DNA from: Chryseobacterium sp. JAH
Lineage (GTDB): Bacteria > Bacteroidota > Bacteroidia > Flavobacteriales > Weeksellaceae
NCBI RefSeq assembly: GCF_001507335.1
Contig: NZ_LMAH01000001.1
Coordinates: forward strand, 310,001-374,000
Reading direction: 5' to 3'
Length of the DNA stretch: 64,000 nt
Of this stretch, positions 46,601 to 55,426 are shown piece by piece. The translations under genes were made by a program, and so were the position numbers. Within the stretch, counting starts at the first letter, position 1. Each line of letters begins with the position of its first letter. Below the pieces are notes generated by a model. It made no database searches. It was not told the DNA's origin and saw only the letters and a program-made list of their open reading frames with translations.

Positions 46601-49429
46601 TTAAAATTCAAATTCTCCAATCAGAATTTGGCTGTCACTCTCCCTTTTATTTTCCTTTTGACTTTGGAAAACGGCAATTTTTCTTTCCTGTCTTCCGTCT
46701 GAATAATACAAATACACTTCAGCCATGACGGTCGTCGGCCCCGAAAGAATATTTTGTCTTTCACCAAAAAAATTGGTTTTGATTTTATATTTTCCTTTAA
46801 CTGCTTTTTTCAGCAAAAACTGTTCTGGCCCAAAACCCTGAGTGAAATCGTTGCTCAGTCTCCCACCGATTGCCGTAGACTTGTGTTGATACGAGCAGTC
46901 TTCTCCTTTCGGATCGGTCACCCAGAGATCGATATCGGTGTTGTCTTTATTCCAGTTGATCACCACACGAATATCTACAGGCAAATCTGCTTTCAGACGG
47001 TCATCGATTTTGCTTCCGTCAACATTTTTATTTTGCTTCAGAATATTGTTGATTTCCATAATCAGGATTTCTTCAATTCCGTTGTCCCGCATCGAAATTT
47101 CATCTGTAAATTCCTGATACAATAGTGATTTGTAAATATTTAAGGCTTCCTGAGGTCTTTTGTTGTCAATTAATGCCAAAGCATGATCTCGGTGACTTTG
47201 TACATCAAAAGGTCGCCATTCAAGAATTTTTTGCGTAATCCACAATTCCTTATTGTAATGACCTCTCTGTTTTAAAAGATAATAAATGGTTTTGTACAAT
47301 TCTTCATTTTCCAAATCCAGTTCAGCCAAAGTACTTAATACTTTTAAAGACAATTCTTTGTTTCCTTTTTTGAAAAGCAATTTAGAAATGTCAAAATAAT
47401 AAGAAACCTGCTTCTCATGTTTTGAGCGGTTTTCCAGATATTTCTGATAAATCACATCCGCAGACTGCAAATTCTGAAAATCCTTCATGTATTCTGCGGT
47501 GCTTTCAACATCGACTAGAGTGATTTTTCCTTTTGGCTGGGATTCTCTTTCTTCCATTTTTGCCGAACTTGAACTTTCCATATTCATAACTCTATCGACT
47601 TGAGGTGCACGACTAGGTGAGGGTATTACATTAATTACATCTGATTGATTTGAAATTCTAGGATATTTTTTCTTTTCTGCGGGTTTAAAATCAGTATTCC
47701 ACCAGGTTTTTAATTCTCTGGTTTTATCGAAAGCTTTAGATAAAAGATTTTTCCTTTCTTCTAAAACTCTTCCTTTATTCTGAGAAACAATTTTTTGATA
47801 ATCAGCCAATAACTCCTGTGGCGGCGTAATTTTGTAGCGTACGTAATCGTTAATATCATCCAAAACAATCAAGCTCGTATTTTTACTTACAACCCCAAAT
47901 TGTTCGCTGATATTTTTAATTTCCTGACGGTTTTGGGTAGAATTCAATTCCAATTCATTTATTTTTCTCTGTGCCCAAAACTGAGCAATCTGCCAATTTT
48001 CTAACTGTTGAGCATTTGAAAAATCGACAGGTGTTTCAAATTTTTCATTTCCGACTGAAAAAATCACAGTTAATTTTCCTGCATTTCCTGATGAAATTCC
48101 AAAAATATTAACCGGCTCACTGATGACCGAACCAATATTGGGAAATAGCTCCTGCATATTGGGGTTCTCTTTGAATCCTAAAAAACGAACGGGCAATCTT
48201 TTATACGTTTTTAAAGCAGCCTGAGTATCCAGTTCATTTAAATTAATAAAATTTCCACCCGATTGATTGGCCAATAATTTAAGCAGATTAAAATCTGAAG
48301 TCGGCATACTTGTAATACTGTTTAATGGCTTTTTAAATTTCATCGTTAAATCTCCAAAATTGGAAATTCCGTCCGAGAATAAAAGATATTCCTCTACTCC
48401 ATTGATTTCTTTTAAAGCTCCAAAATCTGTTCCACCATCATATTTTAGATTGAGAATTCTATTTTTCAATTCGCTCCAGTTTCCCTGTGACACAGTGAAT
48501 TCCTGAGCATTTTCAAAAGTATTATTCAGCAAAGAAAAAGAAACGAATACATTTTTATTGTCTGCGAAATATGCATCCAAAAACTGTAATTCCTTATCTC
48601 GGTTTCGTTTTGTACCGCTGAAAGAATTATCCCAGATAATCGCAATTTTCTGAGATTTTGGTTTTTCTTTTACCGGAAAATCCAACTCAATATTTGCAGC
48701 AAAATAGAATTTGTCACCTGAGGCTTTCTGTAAAACGACATTGGATGAATTTTGATTTTTAGGAATCGTTACTTTTAGACTTTCATTAGGTCTAAAATCA
48801 GTTTTATTAATTTCAGCGATCCACTGGTTTCCCTGTTTCTGAAAAGCAAAACTTCCATCAGGATTTTCTAAGATTTTAGGAACGTTTGCTGTTTCACTGA
48901 TCCACACTCTCAGATTAAATTTCGGAATCGTCGTTGCATTCGCAAAGCTTAAAAAATACTGATAATCAGAAGCAACGTTTTTCAACTCCTGATGATAAGT
49001 AACCTGAATGGTTCTGCTGCCTTTTTCAGGCAAAGGATAAATCCTGGTTCTGAAATTATTTCCTTCCACTTTTTCTATGATTCCGGGGTCAACATTTCTT
49101 TTTTCGATACTTTCAAAAACTTCTTTTGCTCTTTCCTTCAGAACGGGAACTGCATTTCTCAGTTTTCCATTAATATCTAAAGCATAACCACTCACAGAAA
49201 CACCTTCCGGAAGCGGAAAAGTAAGTATCCCTTCTAAAATTCTGTTACTCGGATTATAAAATGTGTAAGTTGCTATGGTCGTTGCTAGATTTCCTAAAAT
49301 TTTGGTGTCAAATTTAGCTTCCTGAAGAATAACGGGATGTTTTTTTTCATTGCCAATTTCCAATGTCGGAATTTGCGAAAAAAAGGTTCCAAAAACCATT
49401 AATGCGCATAGATTAAAAATTTTATTCAT
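46601..49429 (-). CDS. Exported VIT/VWA-like protein with DUF2135 domain
   Basis: A 942-residue exported protein. After the signal peptide (ending FFSQ) a VIT domain (about 20-150) has the LTFPLPEGVSVSGYALDINGK and ERAKEVFESIE motifs. A VWA-like domain (about 255-400) shows the MIDAS residues: WDNSFSG (DxSxS, about 264), GGTDFG and FSDGISNFG. A long middle segment has TPR-like helices (about 640-790), and the last 150 residues match DUF2135 (DIDLWVTDPKGEDC). Such proteins bind partners through a metal-dependent adhesion site. It starts 21 bp after a trypsin-like protease gene, so the two are probably one operon. Confidence 0.9.
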   Translation of the reverse strand: MNKIFNLCALMVFGTFFSQIPTLEIGNEKKHPVILQEAKFDTKILGNLATTIATYTFYNPSNRILEGILTFPLPEGVSVSGYALDINGKLRNAVPVLKERAKEVFESIEKRNVDPGIIEKVEGNNFRTRIYPLPEKGSRTIQVTYHQELKNVASDYQYFLSFANATTIPKFNLRVWISETANVPKILENPDGSFAFQKQGNQWIAEINKTDFRPNESLKVTIPKNQNSSNVVLQKASGDKFYFAANIELDFPVKEKPKSQKIAIIWDNSFSGTKRNRDKELQFLDAYFADNKNVFVSFSLLNNTFENAQEFTVSQGNWSELKNRILNLKYDGGTDFGALKEINGVEEYLLFSDGISNFGDLTMKFKKPLNSITSMPTSDFNLLKLLANQSGGNFINLNELDTQAALKTYKRLPVRFLGFKENPNMQELFPNIGSVISEPVNIFGISSGNAGKLTVIFSVGNEKFETPVDFSNAQQLENWQIAQFWAQRKINELELNSTQNRQEIKNISEQFGVVSKNTSLIVLDDINDYVRYKITPPQELLADYQKIVSQNKGRVLEERKNLLSKAFDKTRELKTWWNTDFKPAEKKKYPRISNQSDVINVIPSPSRAPQVDRVMNMESSSSAKMEERESQPKGKITLVDVESTAEYMKDFQNLQSADVIYQKYLENRSKHEKQVSYYFDISKLLFKKGNKELSLKVLSTLAELDLENEELYKTIYYLLKQRGHYNKELWITQKILEWRPFDVQSHRDHALALIDNKRPQEALNIYKSLLYQEFTDEISMRDNGIEEILIMEINNILKQNKNVDGSKIDDRLKADLPVDIRVVINWNKDNTDIDLWVTDPKGEDCSYQHKSTAIGGRLSNDFTQGFGPEQFLLKKAVKGKYKIKTNFFGERQNILSGPTTVMAEVYLYYSDGRQERKIAVFQSQKENKRESDSQILIGEFEF

Positions 49430-49450
49430 ATTAGATTGTGTTTATGATTC

Positions 49451-49960
49451 TTAATTAGGACTTACAACTGTTATTTCTGAAGCTAAAAATGGATATACAG
49501 AATTAATCTGTTTGGCAATAATCCCGAAATTATAGCCCTGCACCTGTTCAACACCGCTGAAATTTACAGCAATCAATTGTCCGCAATTGTTAAAAATCGG
49601 GGAACCGCTTGCGCCATGTGTTGAAGTGACACTGTACTGAATTTTTGTACCGTCAGATTCTTTACTAATCTGCCCATTGTACAACTGTACTTTAATTCCT
49701 GAAATGGTTTGCGCCAAATCTTCTCCTAAGGGATATCCAATCATCACCGCCTTTTCACCAGGACGTAAAGTCTTATCATCAGTAACTGCATTTTGCAGAT
49801 CGATGATATTAACCACTGTATTCGGTGTTTCTTTACTTGTTAATTGCAAAACACCCAAATCAACCGATGGGTCTTCAGAGATTTTCTCAATGGTTGAAGG
49901 CAGCCATTCTTCAGCTGAATTGTGCACTGCCACAGAAATATCAACCGTTTTCATATACAC
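49451..49960 (-). CDS. C-terminal fragment of a trypsin-like serine protease
   Basis: This frame holds the second half of an S1C-type protease: the catalytic Asp in VDLGVLQL and the Ser in STHGASGSPIFN, plus the closing strand GYNFGIIAKQI. A GTG at 49960 is an available start, but the frame continues upstream without a stop to about 50071, where it meets the frame holding the catalytic His. The natural protein therefore begins at 50793 and a single-base shift has split it. On its own this fragment lacks the signal anchor and the His, so it should be inactive. Confidence 0.6.
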   Translation of the reverse strand: MYMKTVDISVAVHNSAEEWLPSTIEKISEDPSVDLGVLQLTSKETPNTVVNIIDLQNAVTDDKTLRPGEKAVMIGYPLGEDLAQTISGIKVQLYNGQISKESDGTKIQYSVTSTHGASGSPIFNNCGQLIAVNFSGVEQVQGYNFGIIAKQINSVYPFLASEITVVSPN

Positions 49961-50034
49961 TTCGATCTCATCTTCAGAAACGTAATCTTTTTGAGGAATT
50001 GAGGCAGCAATATCAACAGCTGCAGAGGTTGAAT

Positions 50035-50793
50035 CTACTGTTGATTCATTTGAGCTAATGAATTCCTCCCCTTATTATCTGCATCACTTTCATCATGATA
50101 TTCACCTTCACCATCATTAGAATACTCAGAAGATGCGCTTCCCCAATTTGATGCAATAAAAGTTTCGTAACCGTCTTCAGAAATATCTGTGGTTAAAATT
50201 GAGGCAATTTTTCTGCGAATATTTCCCGCATCAGTATTGATTTTATCAAGCATTTCCGGAGAATTCCAGGGTTGAAGAACATGGCTGTTGGAAATCATAT
50301 TTCCCATTTTATCAACAAAAAAAGCCGTCCCGAAAAGAGTTTCTTCAGAAGCTTCAGGAATATTTAGCAGAACTTCTTTTCCTTTAATTTTTGCAACAAA
50401 AGCATAACGGTGTTTCACCATGACCACCGCATCTTTATAGGTATCATAGATCTTGGTGTCGGTATCTAAACACACATTTTCGACAACTGGTTCAACCTGA
50501 TGATCTTTGTAATATTGGTATCCGAAATAAGAAGCTCCGCCTACCAGAATAATTCCACCTAAGCTGAAAAACGCAATTTTATATGGATTTCTTTTCGTTG
50601 TCTCGGTCACAGGCAAGCTTTCTTTTGGTCGCTGCCCTTCAGGTTCTTCTTGAATAAAACTGGAGTCATTTTCAGAAATTATATTTTCTGACTGAGAATT
50701 TTGCTTTTCTGAAAAATCATCAGAAGGAGAATTAATTTCCTGTTTTGAATTTTCATCCAACTGATCGTTGGTTTCGTTTTTTTCATCGTTCAT
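50035..50793 (-). CDS. N-terminal fragment of a trypsin-like serine protease
   Basis: A 252-residue frame with a very acidic, Asn/Ser/Glu-rich N-terminus (1-65), a single membrane helix (about 72-92; IAFFSLGGIILVGGASYFG) and the first half of a protease fold with the catalytic His in ISNSHVLQPW (about 170). The last 11 residues after DADNKG are out of frame and follow a G4 tract. The gene begins 79 bp past the aminotransferase stop and behind its terminator, so it should have its own promoter, although none is clear. Confidence 0.6.
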   Translation of the reverse strand: MNDEKNETNDQLDENSKQEINSPSDDFSEKQNSQSENIISENDSSFIQEEPEGQRPKESLPVTETTKRNPYKIAFFSLGGIILVGGASYFGYQYYKDHQVEPVVENVCLDTDTKIYDTYKDAVVMVKHRYAFVAKIKGKEVLLNIPEASEETLFGTAFFVDKMGNMISNSHVLQPWNSPEMLDKINTDAGNIRRKIASILTTDISEDGYETFIASNWGSASSEYSNDGEGEYHDESDADNKGRNSLAQMNQQ

Positions 50794-50818
50794 TTTGTGT
50801 CAAGTTTTGGTTAAAAAA

Positions 50819-50847
50819 AAATGTTGATTCTAATAGAATCAACATTT
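50819..50847 (-). terminator. Intrinsic terminator of the aminotransferase gene
   Basis: A perfect stem AAATGTTGATTC / GAATCAACATTT (12 bp) with a 5-base loop; the minus strand runs into eight T residues. Confidence 0.87.
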
Positions 50848-50871
50848 ATAAATTTAGAAAATATTTTTAAA

Positions 50872-52125
50872 CTATTTCAGTTTATTTAAAGAATTTTCAA
50901 GCTTCGGCATCATTGCTTCGATTTCGCTGATGTCTAAACCTCCTACAGAAGCTCTGAACCAAGGCTCTGATTTTGCTTCACCAAATGCGGAGAACGGAAC
51001 CAAAGCAACTCCTGCATCATTGATTAAATAAAATACCAAATCAGAAGAATTTTCAATAACTGTTCCGTCAGGCTTTGTTTTTCCAATGTAATCGATTTTG
51101 ATGGTCAGGTACAATGCACCCATTGGTTCGATGCTTTCTACTGCCAACCCTTTGCCTTTTAATTCCTGAATTCCATTGTGCAGAACTTTTAAACTTGCTT
51201 CAAGTTTTCCTTTAAATTCTTCCACGAATGTATCAACATTCTCAGCATTTTCATAATATTTAGCCGTAGCTTCCTGCTCTGGTTTTGGTGCCCAAGCTCC
51301 AACGTGTGTAAGAAGTGCTTTCATCTTATCGATGATGTGTGAAGGACCAAAGCCCCAGCCAACACGTACTCCGGTTGCTGCTAAACATTTAGAAATTCCA
51401 TCAATGTAGATTGTAAATTCTCTCATTTCCGGGAAAAGCGATACAGGATCAACGTGTTTTGCACCAAATGTAAGATTAGAATAAATCTGATCGTACATTA
51501 AATACAATGGCTTCTCATCTGCACCTCTTTTTTTATTTTCTTCCAAAACCATTTCGCAGACTTCTCTCAATTGAGCTTCCGTAAACATTGTTCCCGTAGG
51601 ATTGAGAGGCGAACAAAGTGCCAATAAAACTGCTCCATTCAAATGAGGTCTTAATTCATCTGCTGTAGGAAGGAAATTATTTTCCGGTGTGGTTTTAACT
51701 TCAATTGCGTCAGCAGAAGTCAAATATGCATAATGATTGTTATTCCAAGATGGCGTTGGGTAAATCACTTTATCACCTTCGTCAACAATCACCTTGTAAA
51801 CTGCATAAATCAACGGTCTAGAACCAGCCGTGATTAATACATCATTGACATTATAGTCAAGATTCCATCTTCTTTTAAGATCTTTAGAAACCTCTTTTCT
51901 TAAAGATAAAAGTCCGTTCGCAGGCGGATAATTTGTCAAATTATTCTGATACGCTTTCTGAATTTCTTCCTTCAACTGTGCCGGAATCGGATACAGGTTA
52001 GAATTCAGGTCGCCAATGGTAAGGTTGGCTATTTCTGCTCCTTTTGCCTTCAAATCGTTTACTTCATTACCAATTTTTACGATTTCAGAACCAATCAGGT
52101 TCGCCGCTAATTTTGAAACTTTCAC
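50872..52125 (-). CDS. PLP-dependent class I/II aminotransferase
   Basis: A 417-residue fold type I aminotransferase with LTIGDLNSNLYPIP, YPPANGLLSLR, ITAGSRPLIYAVYK, SPLNPTGTMFTEAQL (the NPTG cofactor motif), YDQIYSNL and the lysine in DGISKCLAATGVRVGWGF. This resembles aspartate/aromatic aminotransferases; the substrate is not certain. The start is GTG: an in-frame stop lies two codons upstream and no ATG fits. It is separated from the phosphomutase upstream by a palindromic repeat and ends with a strong terminator. Confidence 0.88.
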   Translation of the reverse strand: MKVSKLAANLIGSEIVKIGNEVNDLKAKGAEIANLTIGDLNSNLYPIPAQLKEEIQKAYQNNLTNYPPANGLLSLRKEVSKDLKRRWNLDYNVNDVLITAGSRPLIYAVYKVIVDEGDKVIYPTPSWNNNHYAYLTSADAIEVKTTPENNFLPTADELRPHLNGAVLLALCSPLNPTGTMFTEAQLREVCEMVLEENKKRGADEKPLYLMYDQIYSNLTFGAKHVDPVSLFPEMREFTIYIDGISKCLAATGVRVGWGFGPSHIIDKMKALLTHVGAWAPKPEQEATAKYYENAENVDTFVEEFKGKLEASLKVLHNGIQELKGKGLAVESIEPMGALYLTIKIDYIGKTKPDGTVIENSSDLVFYLINDAGVALVPFSAFGEAKSEPWFRASVGGLDISEIEAMMPKLENSLNKLK

Positions 52126-52157
52126 TTTTTATTATTGTTAGATATTATATACTAGAT

Positions 52158-52197
52158 ACTGGATGTTAGATTTAAAAGTTGAAATCTAACATCCAGT
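52158..52197. repeat. Perfect 16-bp inverted repeat between aminotransferase and phosphomutase genes
   Basis: ACTGGATGTTAGATTT (52158-52173) and AAATCTAACATCCAGT (52182-52197) are exact complements with an 8-base loop. The left flank repeats the word TAGATA(C/T)T. There is no T run on either side, so it is not a normal terminator. Confidence 0.7.
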
Positions 52198-52201
52198 TAT
52201 T

Positions 52202-53917
52202 TTAATTTAACTGAAGATCTTTTCTTACTTCCTCTATTTTTTGTTCTAAAGATTTTAAAGTTGATTCAAAATCTTCTTTTGTGTCTAAATTTTGTTTTAC
52301 AGAAACATAAAATTTAATTTTAGGTTCTGTGCCTGAAGGCCTTACACAAACTTTCGTTCCGTCCTGTGTATAGTAAATCAAAACATTTGATTTTGGAATA
52401 TCATCCATCACAGTTTTTCGGTTTTCAGAAACTACCAAATTCGTTTGTTCTTTGAAATCTTTTACTTCTTCAACCGCTGAACCAGCCAATGATTTTGGAG
52501 GATTTTCACGGAAATTTTTCATCATATTCTGAATTTCTTCCGCTCCGTCTCTGCCTTTTTTAGTAATGTTGATCAAACCTTCATAATACATTCCTGTTTC
52601 CTGATAGATTTCAATCAAATATTCATACATCGTTCTTCCGTTGGCTTTGCACCAAGCTGCGATTTCGCAAGCTAAAACAATACTTCCACAAGAATCTTTA
52701 TCTCGGACGAAATCTCCGGTCATAAACCCGAAACTTTCTTCTCCACCGCAAATGAATTTTTCCTGACCTTCAAAATCACGGATCATTTTCCCGATCCATT
52801 TGAAACCAGTCAATCCAACTTTACAGTCAACACCGAATTTTTCAGCAATGTCAAAGAAGATATCTGAAGTTACAATCGTAGATCCTACGAATTCTTTTCC
52901 AGTAATTTTACCCTGCTTTTTCCATTGGTCTAAAATGTAGTAGGTTAAAATGGAATTACACTGATTTCCATTCAATAACTGGATTTCTCCTTCCAGATTT
53001 CTCACAGCAATTCCCAATCTGTCGCCGTCCGGATCTGTTCCGATAACGATGTCTGCATTGGTGATCTTCGCTAAGTCCATTGCCATTTCCAATGCTGCAG
53101 GCTCTTCCGGATTAGGAGAATCTACCGTCGGGAAATTTCCACTCGGGATCATCTGTTCTTTAACCAAATCGATTTTCTTAAAACCTGCTTTTTCCAAAGC
53201 CTGAGGGACTGTGGTATATGTTGTTCCGTGGATTGATGTGAAGACGATATTCAGATTACCTTTTCCAACATCCTGATAGGTTGAATTTTCAATACATGCA
53301 TCGATATATACTTCGTCCTGCTCCTCTCCGATCCACTCGATTAAATCATCATTTCCGTCAAATTTAATTTCCTCAAATTTTACAGAATATACTTCATTGA
53401 TAATTGCTTCATCATGAGGCGGAACGATCTGTGCACCGTCATTCCAATATACTTTGTAGCCGTTGTATTCCGGTGGATTGTGAGAAGCCGTCAACACAAT
53501 TCCTCCGTTACATTTTCTGTCACGAACTGTGAAAGACAATTCCGGAGTTGGTCTGTGGTTTTTAAATAAAAGAACTTTAATTCCGTTTGCTGTTAAAACA
53601 TCTGCAACCAATTTTCCGAATTCTTTTGAGTTGTGACGAACATCATAAGCTATCGCAACACTAATTTCCTCACCTGGAAATTGCTGTAACATATAATTCG
53701 CAAGTCCCTGTGTAGCTTGACCTAACGTATATTTATTTAAACGGTTAGTTCCAACACCCATAATTCCACGCATTCCTCCTGTTCCAAACTCCAATTCTCT
53801 GTAAAAAGAGTCTTCAAGATCGGGAGAATTACTGTCGATTAATGTTTGAACAGCATCTTTCGTTTCTTTATCGAAGGTATCACTTAACCAAAGTTGTGCT
53901 TTTTCTAGTGTTGTCAT
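52202..53917 (-). CDS. Phospho-sugar mutase (phosphoglucomutase/phosphomannomutase)
   Basis: A 571-residue alpha-D-phosphohexomutase. Motifs: GTGGMRGIMGVGTNR, the phosphoserine loop TASHNPPEYNGYKVYW, the metal loop GTDPDGDRLGIAV, the sugar-binding GGEESFGFMTGDFVRDKDS and the phosphate-binding RPSGTEPKIKFY. It interconverts hexose 1- and 6-phosphates and feeds polysaccharide synthesis. The length matches the PGM2-like group common in Bacteroidota and Firmicutes. It is 24 bp downstream of a small lipoprotein gene. Confidence 0.94.
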   Translation of the reverse strand: MTTLEKAQLWLSDTFDKETKDAVQTLIDSNSPDLEDSFYRELEFGTGGMRGIMGVGTNRLNKYTLGQATQGLANYMLQQFPGEEISVAIAYDVRHNSKEFGKLVADVLTANGIKVLLFKNHRPTPELSFTVRDRKCNGGIVLTASHNPPEYNGYKVYWNDGAQIVPPHDEAIINEVYSVKFEEIKFDGNDDLIEWIGEEQDEVYIDACIENSTYQDVGKGNLNIVFTSIHGTTYTTVPQALEKAGFKKIDLVKEQMIPSGNFPTVDSPNPEEPAALEMAMDLAKITNADIVIGTDPDGDRLGIAVRNLEGEIQLLNGNQCNSILTYYILDQWKKQGKITGKEFVGSTIVTSDIFFDIAEKFGVDCKVGLTGFKWIGKMIRDFEGQEKFICGGEESFGFMTGDFVRDKDSCGSIVLACEIAAWCKANGRTMYEYLIEIYQETGMYYEGLINITKKGRDGAEEIQNMMKNFRENPPKSLAGSAVEEVKDFKEQTNLVVSENRKTVMDDIPKSNVLIYYTQDGTKVCVRPSGTEPKIKFYVSVKQNLDTKEDFESTLKSLEQKIEEVRKDLQLN

Positions 53918-53941
53918 ATTTGTATTTGTAACTTTTATAGT

Positions 53942-54286
53942 TTAATTATTGCTTACTGCTGCAGGTATTGTACCTCCAACTGCACCTAGTGCAATTAAAC
54001 CTGCAACGAGACCAATGGTTTTTCCTGTGCTTGGTCTTTTAATATTATCTATCGTAATTTTCTTAATTTGAATTTCCTTCTCACCCTGTTTCCCGATAAT
54101 TAAATCATCATTCTGACTGTTGAATTGGAAGTGTCTAATTTTCTCTCCGGTCTTTGTTTCAACGATATAATTTGTACTTTCGTTTAAAACTGAATAATCA
54201 TAATTATTTTTTGAGCTCACTTTTGTTGATACACAAGATATTAAACAAATTGCCATAAAAATTAAAACGGATAAAAATCTAGTCAT
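53942..54286 (-). CDS. Small lipoprotein with glycine-rich C-terminus
   Basis: A 114-residue protein with a lipoprotein signal (lipobox LISC, Cys at about residue 18), a hydrophilic domain with KIRHFQFNSQNDDLIIGK, and a C-terminal glycine-rich helix (GLVAGLIALGAVGGTI) that could insert into a membrane. The frame extends to 54313, but the signal peptide fits a start at 54286. The family is unknown. It is 24 bp upstream of the mutase and downstream of a lipoprotein pair. Confidence 0.65.
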   Translation of the reverse strand: MTRFLSVLIFMAICLISCVSTKVSSKNNYDYSVLNESTNYIVETKTGEKIRHFQFNSQNDDLIIGKQGEKEIQIKKITIDNIKRPSTGKTIGLVAGLIALGAVGGTIPAAVSNN

Positions 54287-54333
54287 TTTTATTTTATAAG
54301 TTATGAAATTCATGTTGAAGGTGAGTACATATA

Positions 54334-55038
54334 TTATTGCAACTTTTTGTTCTCAACTCTGGTCGTCTTATCAACTTTAAAAGCTCTAATCGGATCATTA
54401 TAATACAAAAACTTCGCAGTATTTTTTATGTTTCCTTTTAAGGTATCTTTTACATTAACTTCTGCATAATTTCCGTTTTTAGAATCAATATTTAAATTCA
54501 CGATTTTCCAATACGGAGCTATTAAACTTGCTGTATCAGAGATCTTTATCACTGCGTCCTTTGTTTCGCCTAAAAAATTAGCACGGCTTCTGTTCAGCAT
54601 TTCCACTTCTGCCCTTCTTGTGTTCACCGAACCCATAAAAGTAGCATTATTTTTTAAATTGAGTCTAAAATTATCGGTTTTAATTTCGCTCGAAATGTTC
54701 ATTTCAACAGAATCTGAAAGCGAGACTTTTTCCAAATTGTATTTAGAATAAATCGTCACATTGTAGAAATCTACACCCTTTGTTCCTCTGCCTTCTTTGA
54801 TAGAAAGTGTTTTTTCATCTACGTCAACATCCAGATTATCAGCAATATTCGGATAGGTTTCTATCTCAACAAAATTCTTTGGACCTCTTGCATAAAATAC
54901 ACGGAATTTTCCGTCTAAATCTAAATTGACAAATTCTTCAACATCAATTTCTTTTTTCTCTAAATTCCCTTTTGGAGATATTTTTCCGCAAGAAACTACA
55001 GCAGTGGAAAAAAGGATTATACAAGTAATTTTTTTCAT
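54334..55038 (-). CDS. DUF2807-type lipoprotein (head-GIN-like)
   Basis: A 234-residue lipoprotein (lipobox VVSC) with a repetitive beta-helix body: VEEFVNLDLDGKFRVFYARG, then ISSEIKTDNFRLNLKNNATFMGSV and RSRANFLGETKDAVIKISDTAS. This matches the DUF2807 putative auto-transporter adhesin group of Bacteroidota, although this copy is shorter and more divergent than most. It overlaps the stop of the next gene upstream by one base (ATGA-type coupling). Likely anchored in the outer membrane. Confidence 0.75.
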   Translation of the reverse strand: MKKITCIILFSTAVVSCGKISPKGNLEKKEIDVEEFVNLDLDGKFRVFYARGPKNFVEIETYPNIADNLDVDVDEKTLSIKEGRGTKGVDFYNVTIYSKYNLEKVSLSDSVEMNISSEIKTDNFRLNLKNNATFMGSVNTRRAEVEMLNRSRANFLGETKDAVIKISDTASLIAPYWKIVNLNIDSKNGNYAEVNVKDTLKGNIKNTAKFLYYNDPIRAFKVDKTTRVENKKLQ

Positions 55039-55421
55039 TAGTTACTTTTTTTATAAAGCCAAGTATGAGGCTTACCTTCGTTATTCGTTAGAAGCAGATA
55101 TTTATTTTCAACTATTGAATAATTAAATTTAATTGACTCGGAAAGATCAGAATATTGCATGATTACAGTACTATCTTTTAAAGAATAAGTACCACCATTA
55201 TTATTTTTGCTTCCCAACGATGAAAAAGACAAATCATTTTTGAACTCTAATGTACCTGTTCCGTATTCCTTTTTGAAATTATTCAGCATTTTATCGTCGA
55301 CTATTCTCCTTTTTCCATCATTAATACTTATAAATTGCCATTTGGCAGTTATCTGTTTATTGGTTTTCATTTCTGTACATGAAAACAAAAAGAAACTAAA
55401 AATAATAAGGCAAAACTTCAT
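55038..55421 (-). CDS. Small lipocalin-like lipoprotein
   Basis: A 127-residue lipoprotein (lipobox LFSC) with a beta-rich body: ITAKWQFISIND, GTLEFKNDLSFSSLG, YSLKDSTVIMQYSD and KYLLLTNNEGKPHTWLYKK. This strand pattern is that of lipocalin-like domains (DUF4923/5004-type), but I cannot name the family. Its stop overlaps the start of the DUF2807 gene and its start is 5 bp after the GT2 stop, so it is in the same operon. Confidence 0.65.
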   Translation of the reverse strand: MKFCLIIFSFFLFSCTEMKTNKQITAKWQFISINDGKRRIVDDKMLNNFKKEYGTGTLEFKNDLSFSSLGSKNNNGGTYSLKDSTVIMQYSDLSESIKFNYSIVENKYLLLTNNEGKPHTWLYKKSN

Positions 55422-55426
55422 TCTAT

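Larger units (their letters stand above)
49451..50793 (-). pseudogene. Frameshifted membrane-anchored trypsin-like protease
   Basis: Two frames join into one protein of about 447 residues if one G is added to the GGGG tract (minus strand, 50068-50071), giving the sequence NKGEEFISSN across the join. The restored protein would have a cytosolic acidic N-terminus, one membrane helix and a periplasmic protease domain with His, Asp and Ser in order. It may be a true inactivating deletion, phase variation in the short tract, or a sequencing/assembly error. Confidence 0.65.

Noticed and set aside
50035..50100. Programmed -1 frameshift joining the protease halves
   Set aside because: The G GGG tract allows slippage of one tRNA, but there is no classical two-tRNA slippery heptamer and I saw no downstream pseudoknot; an indel is simpler. 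Kept only as a side remark.
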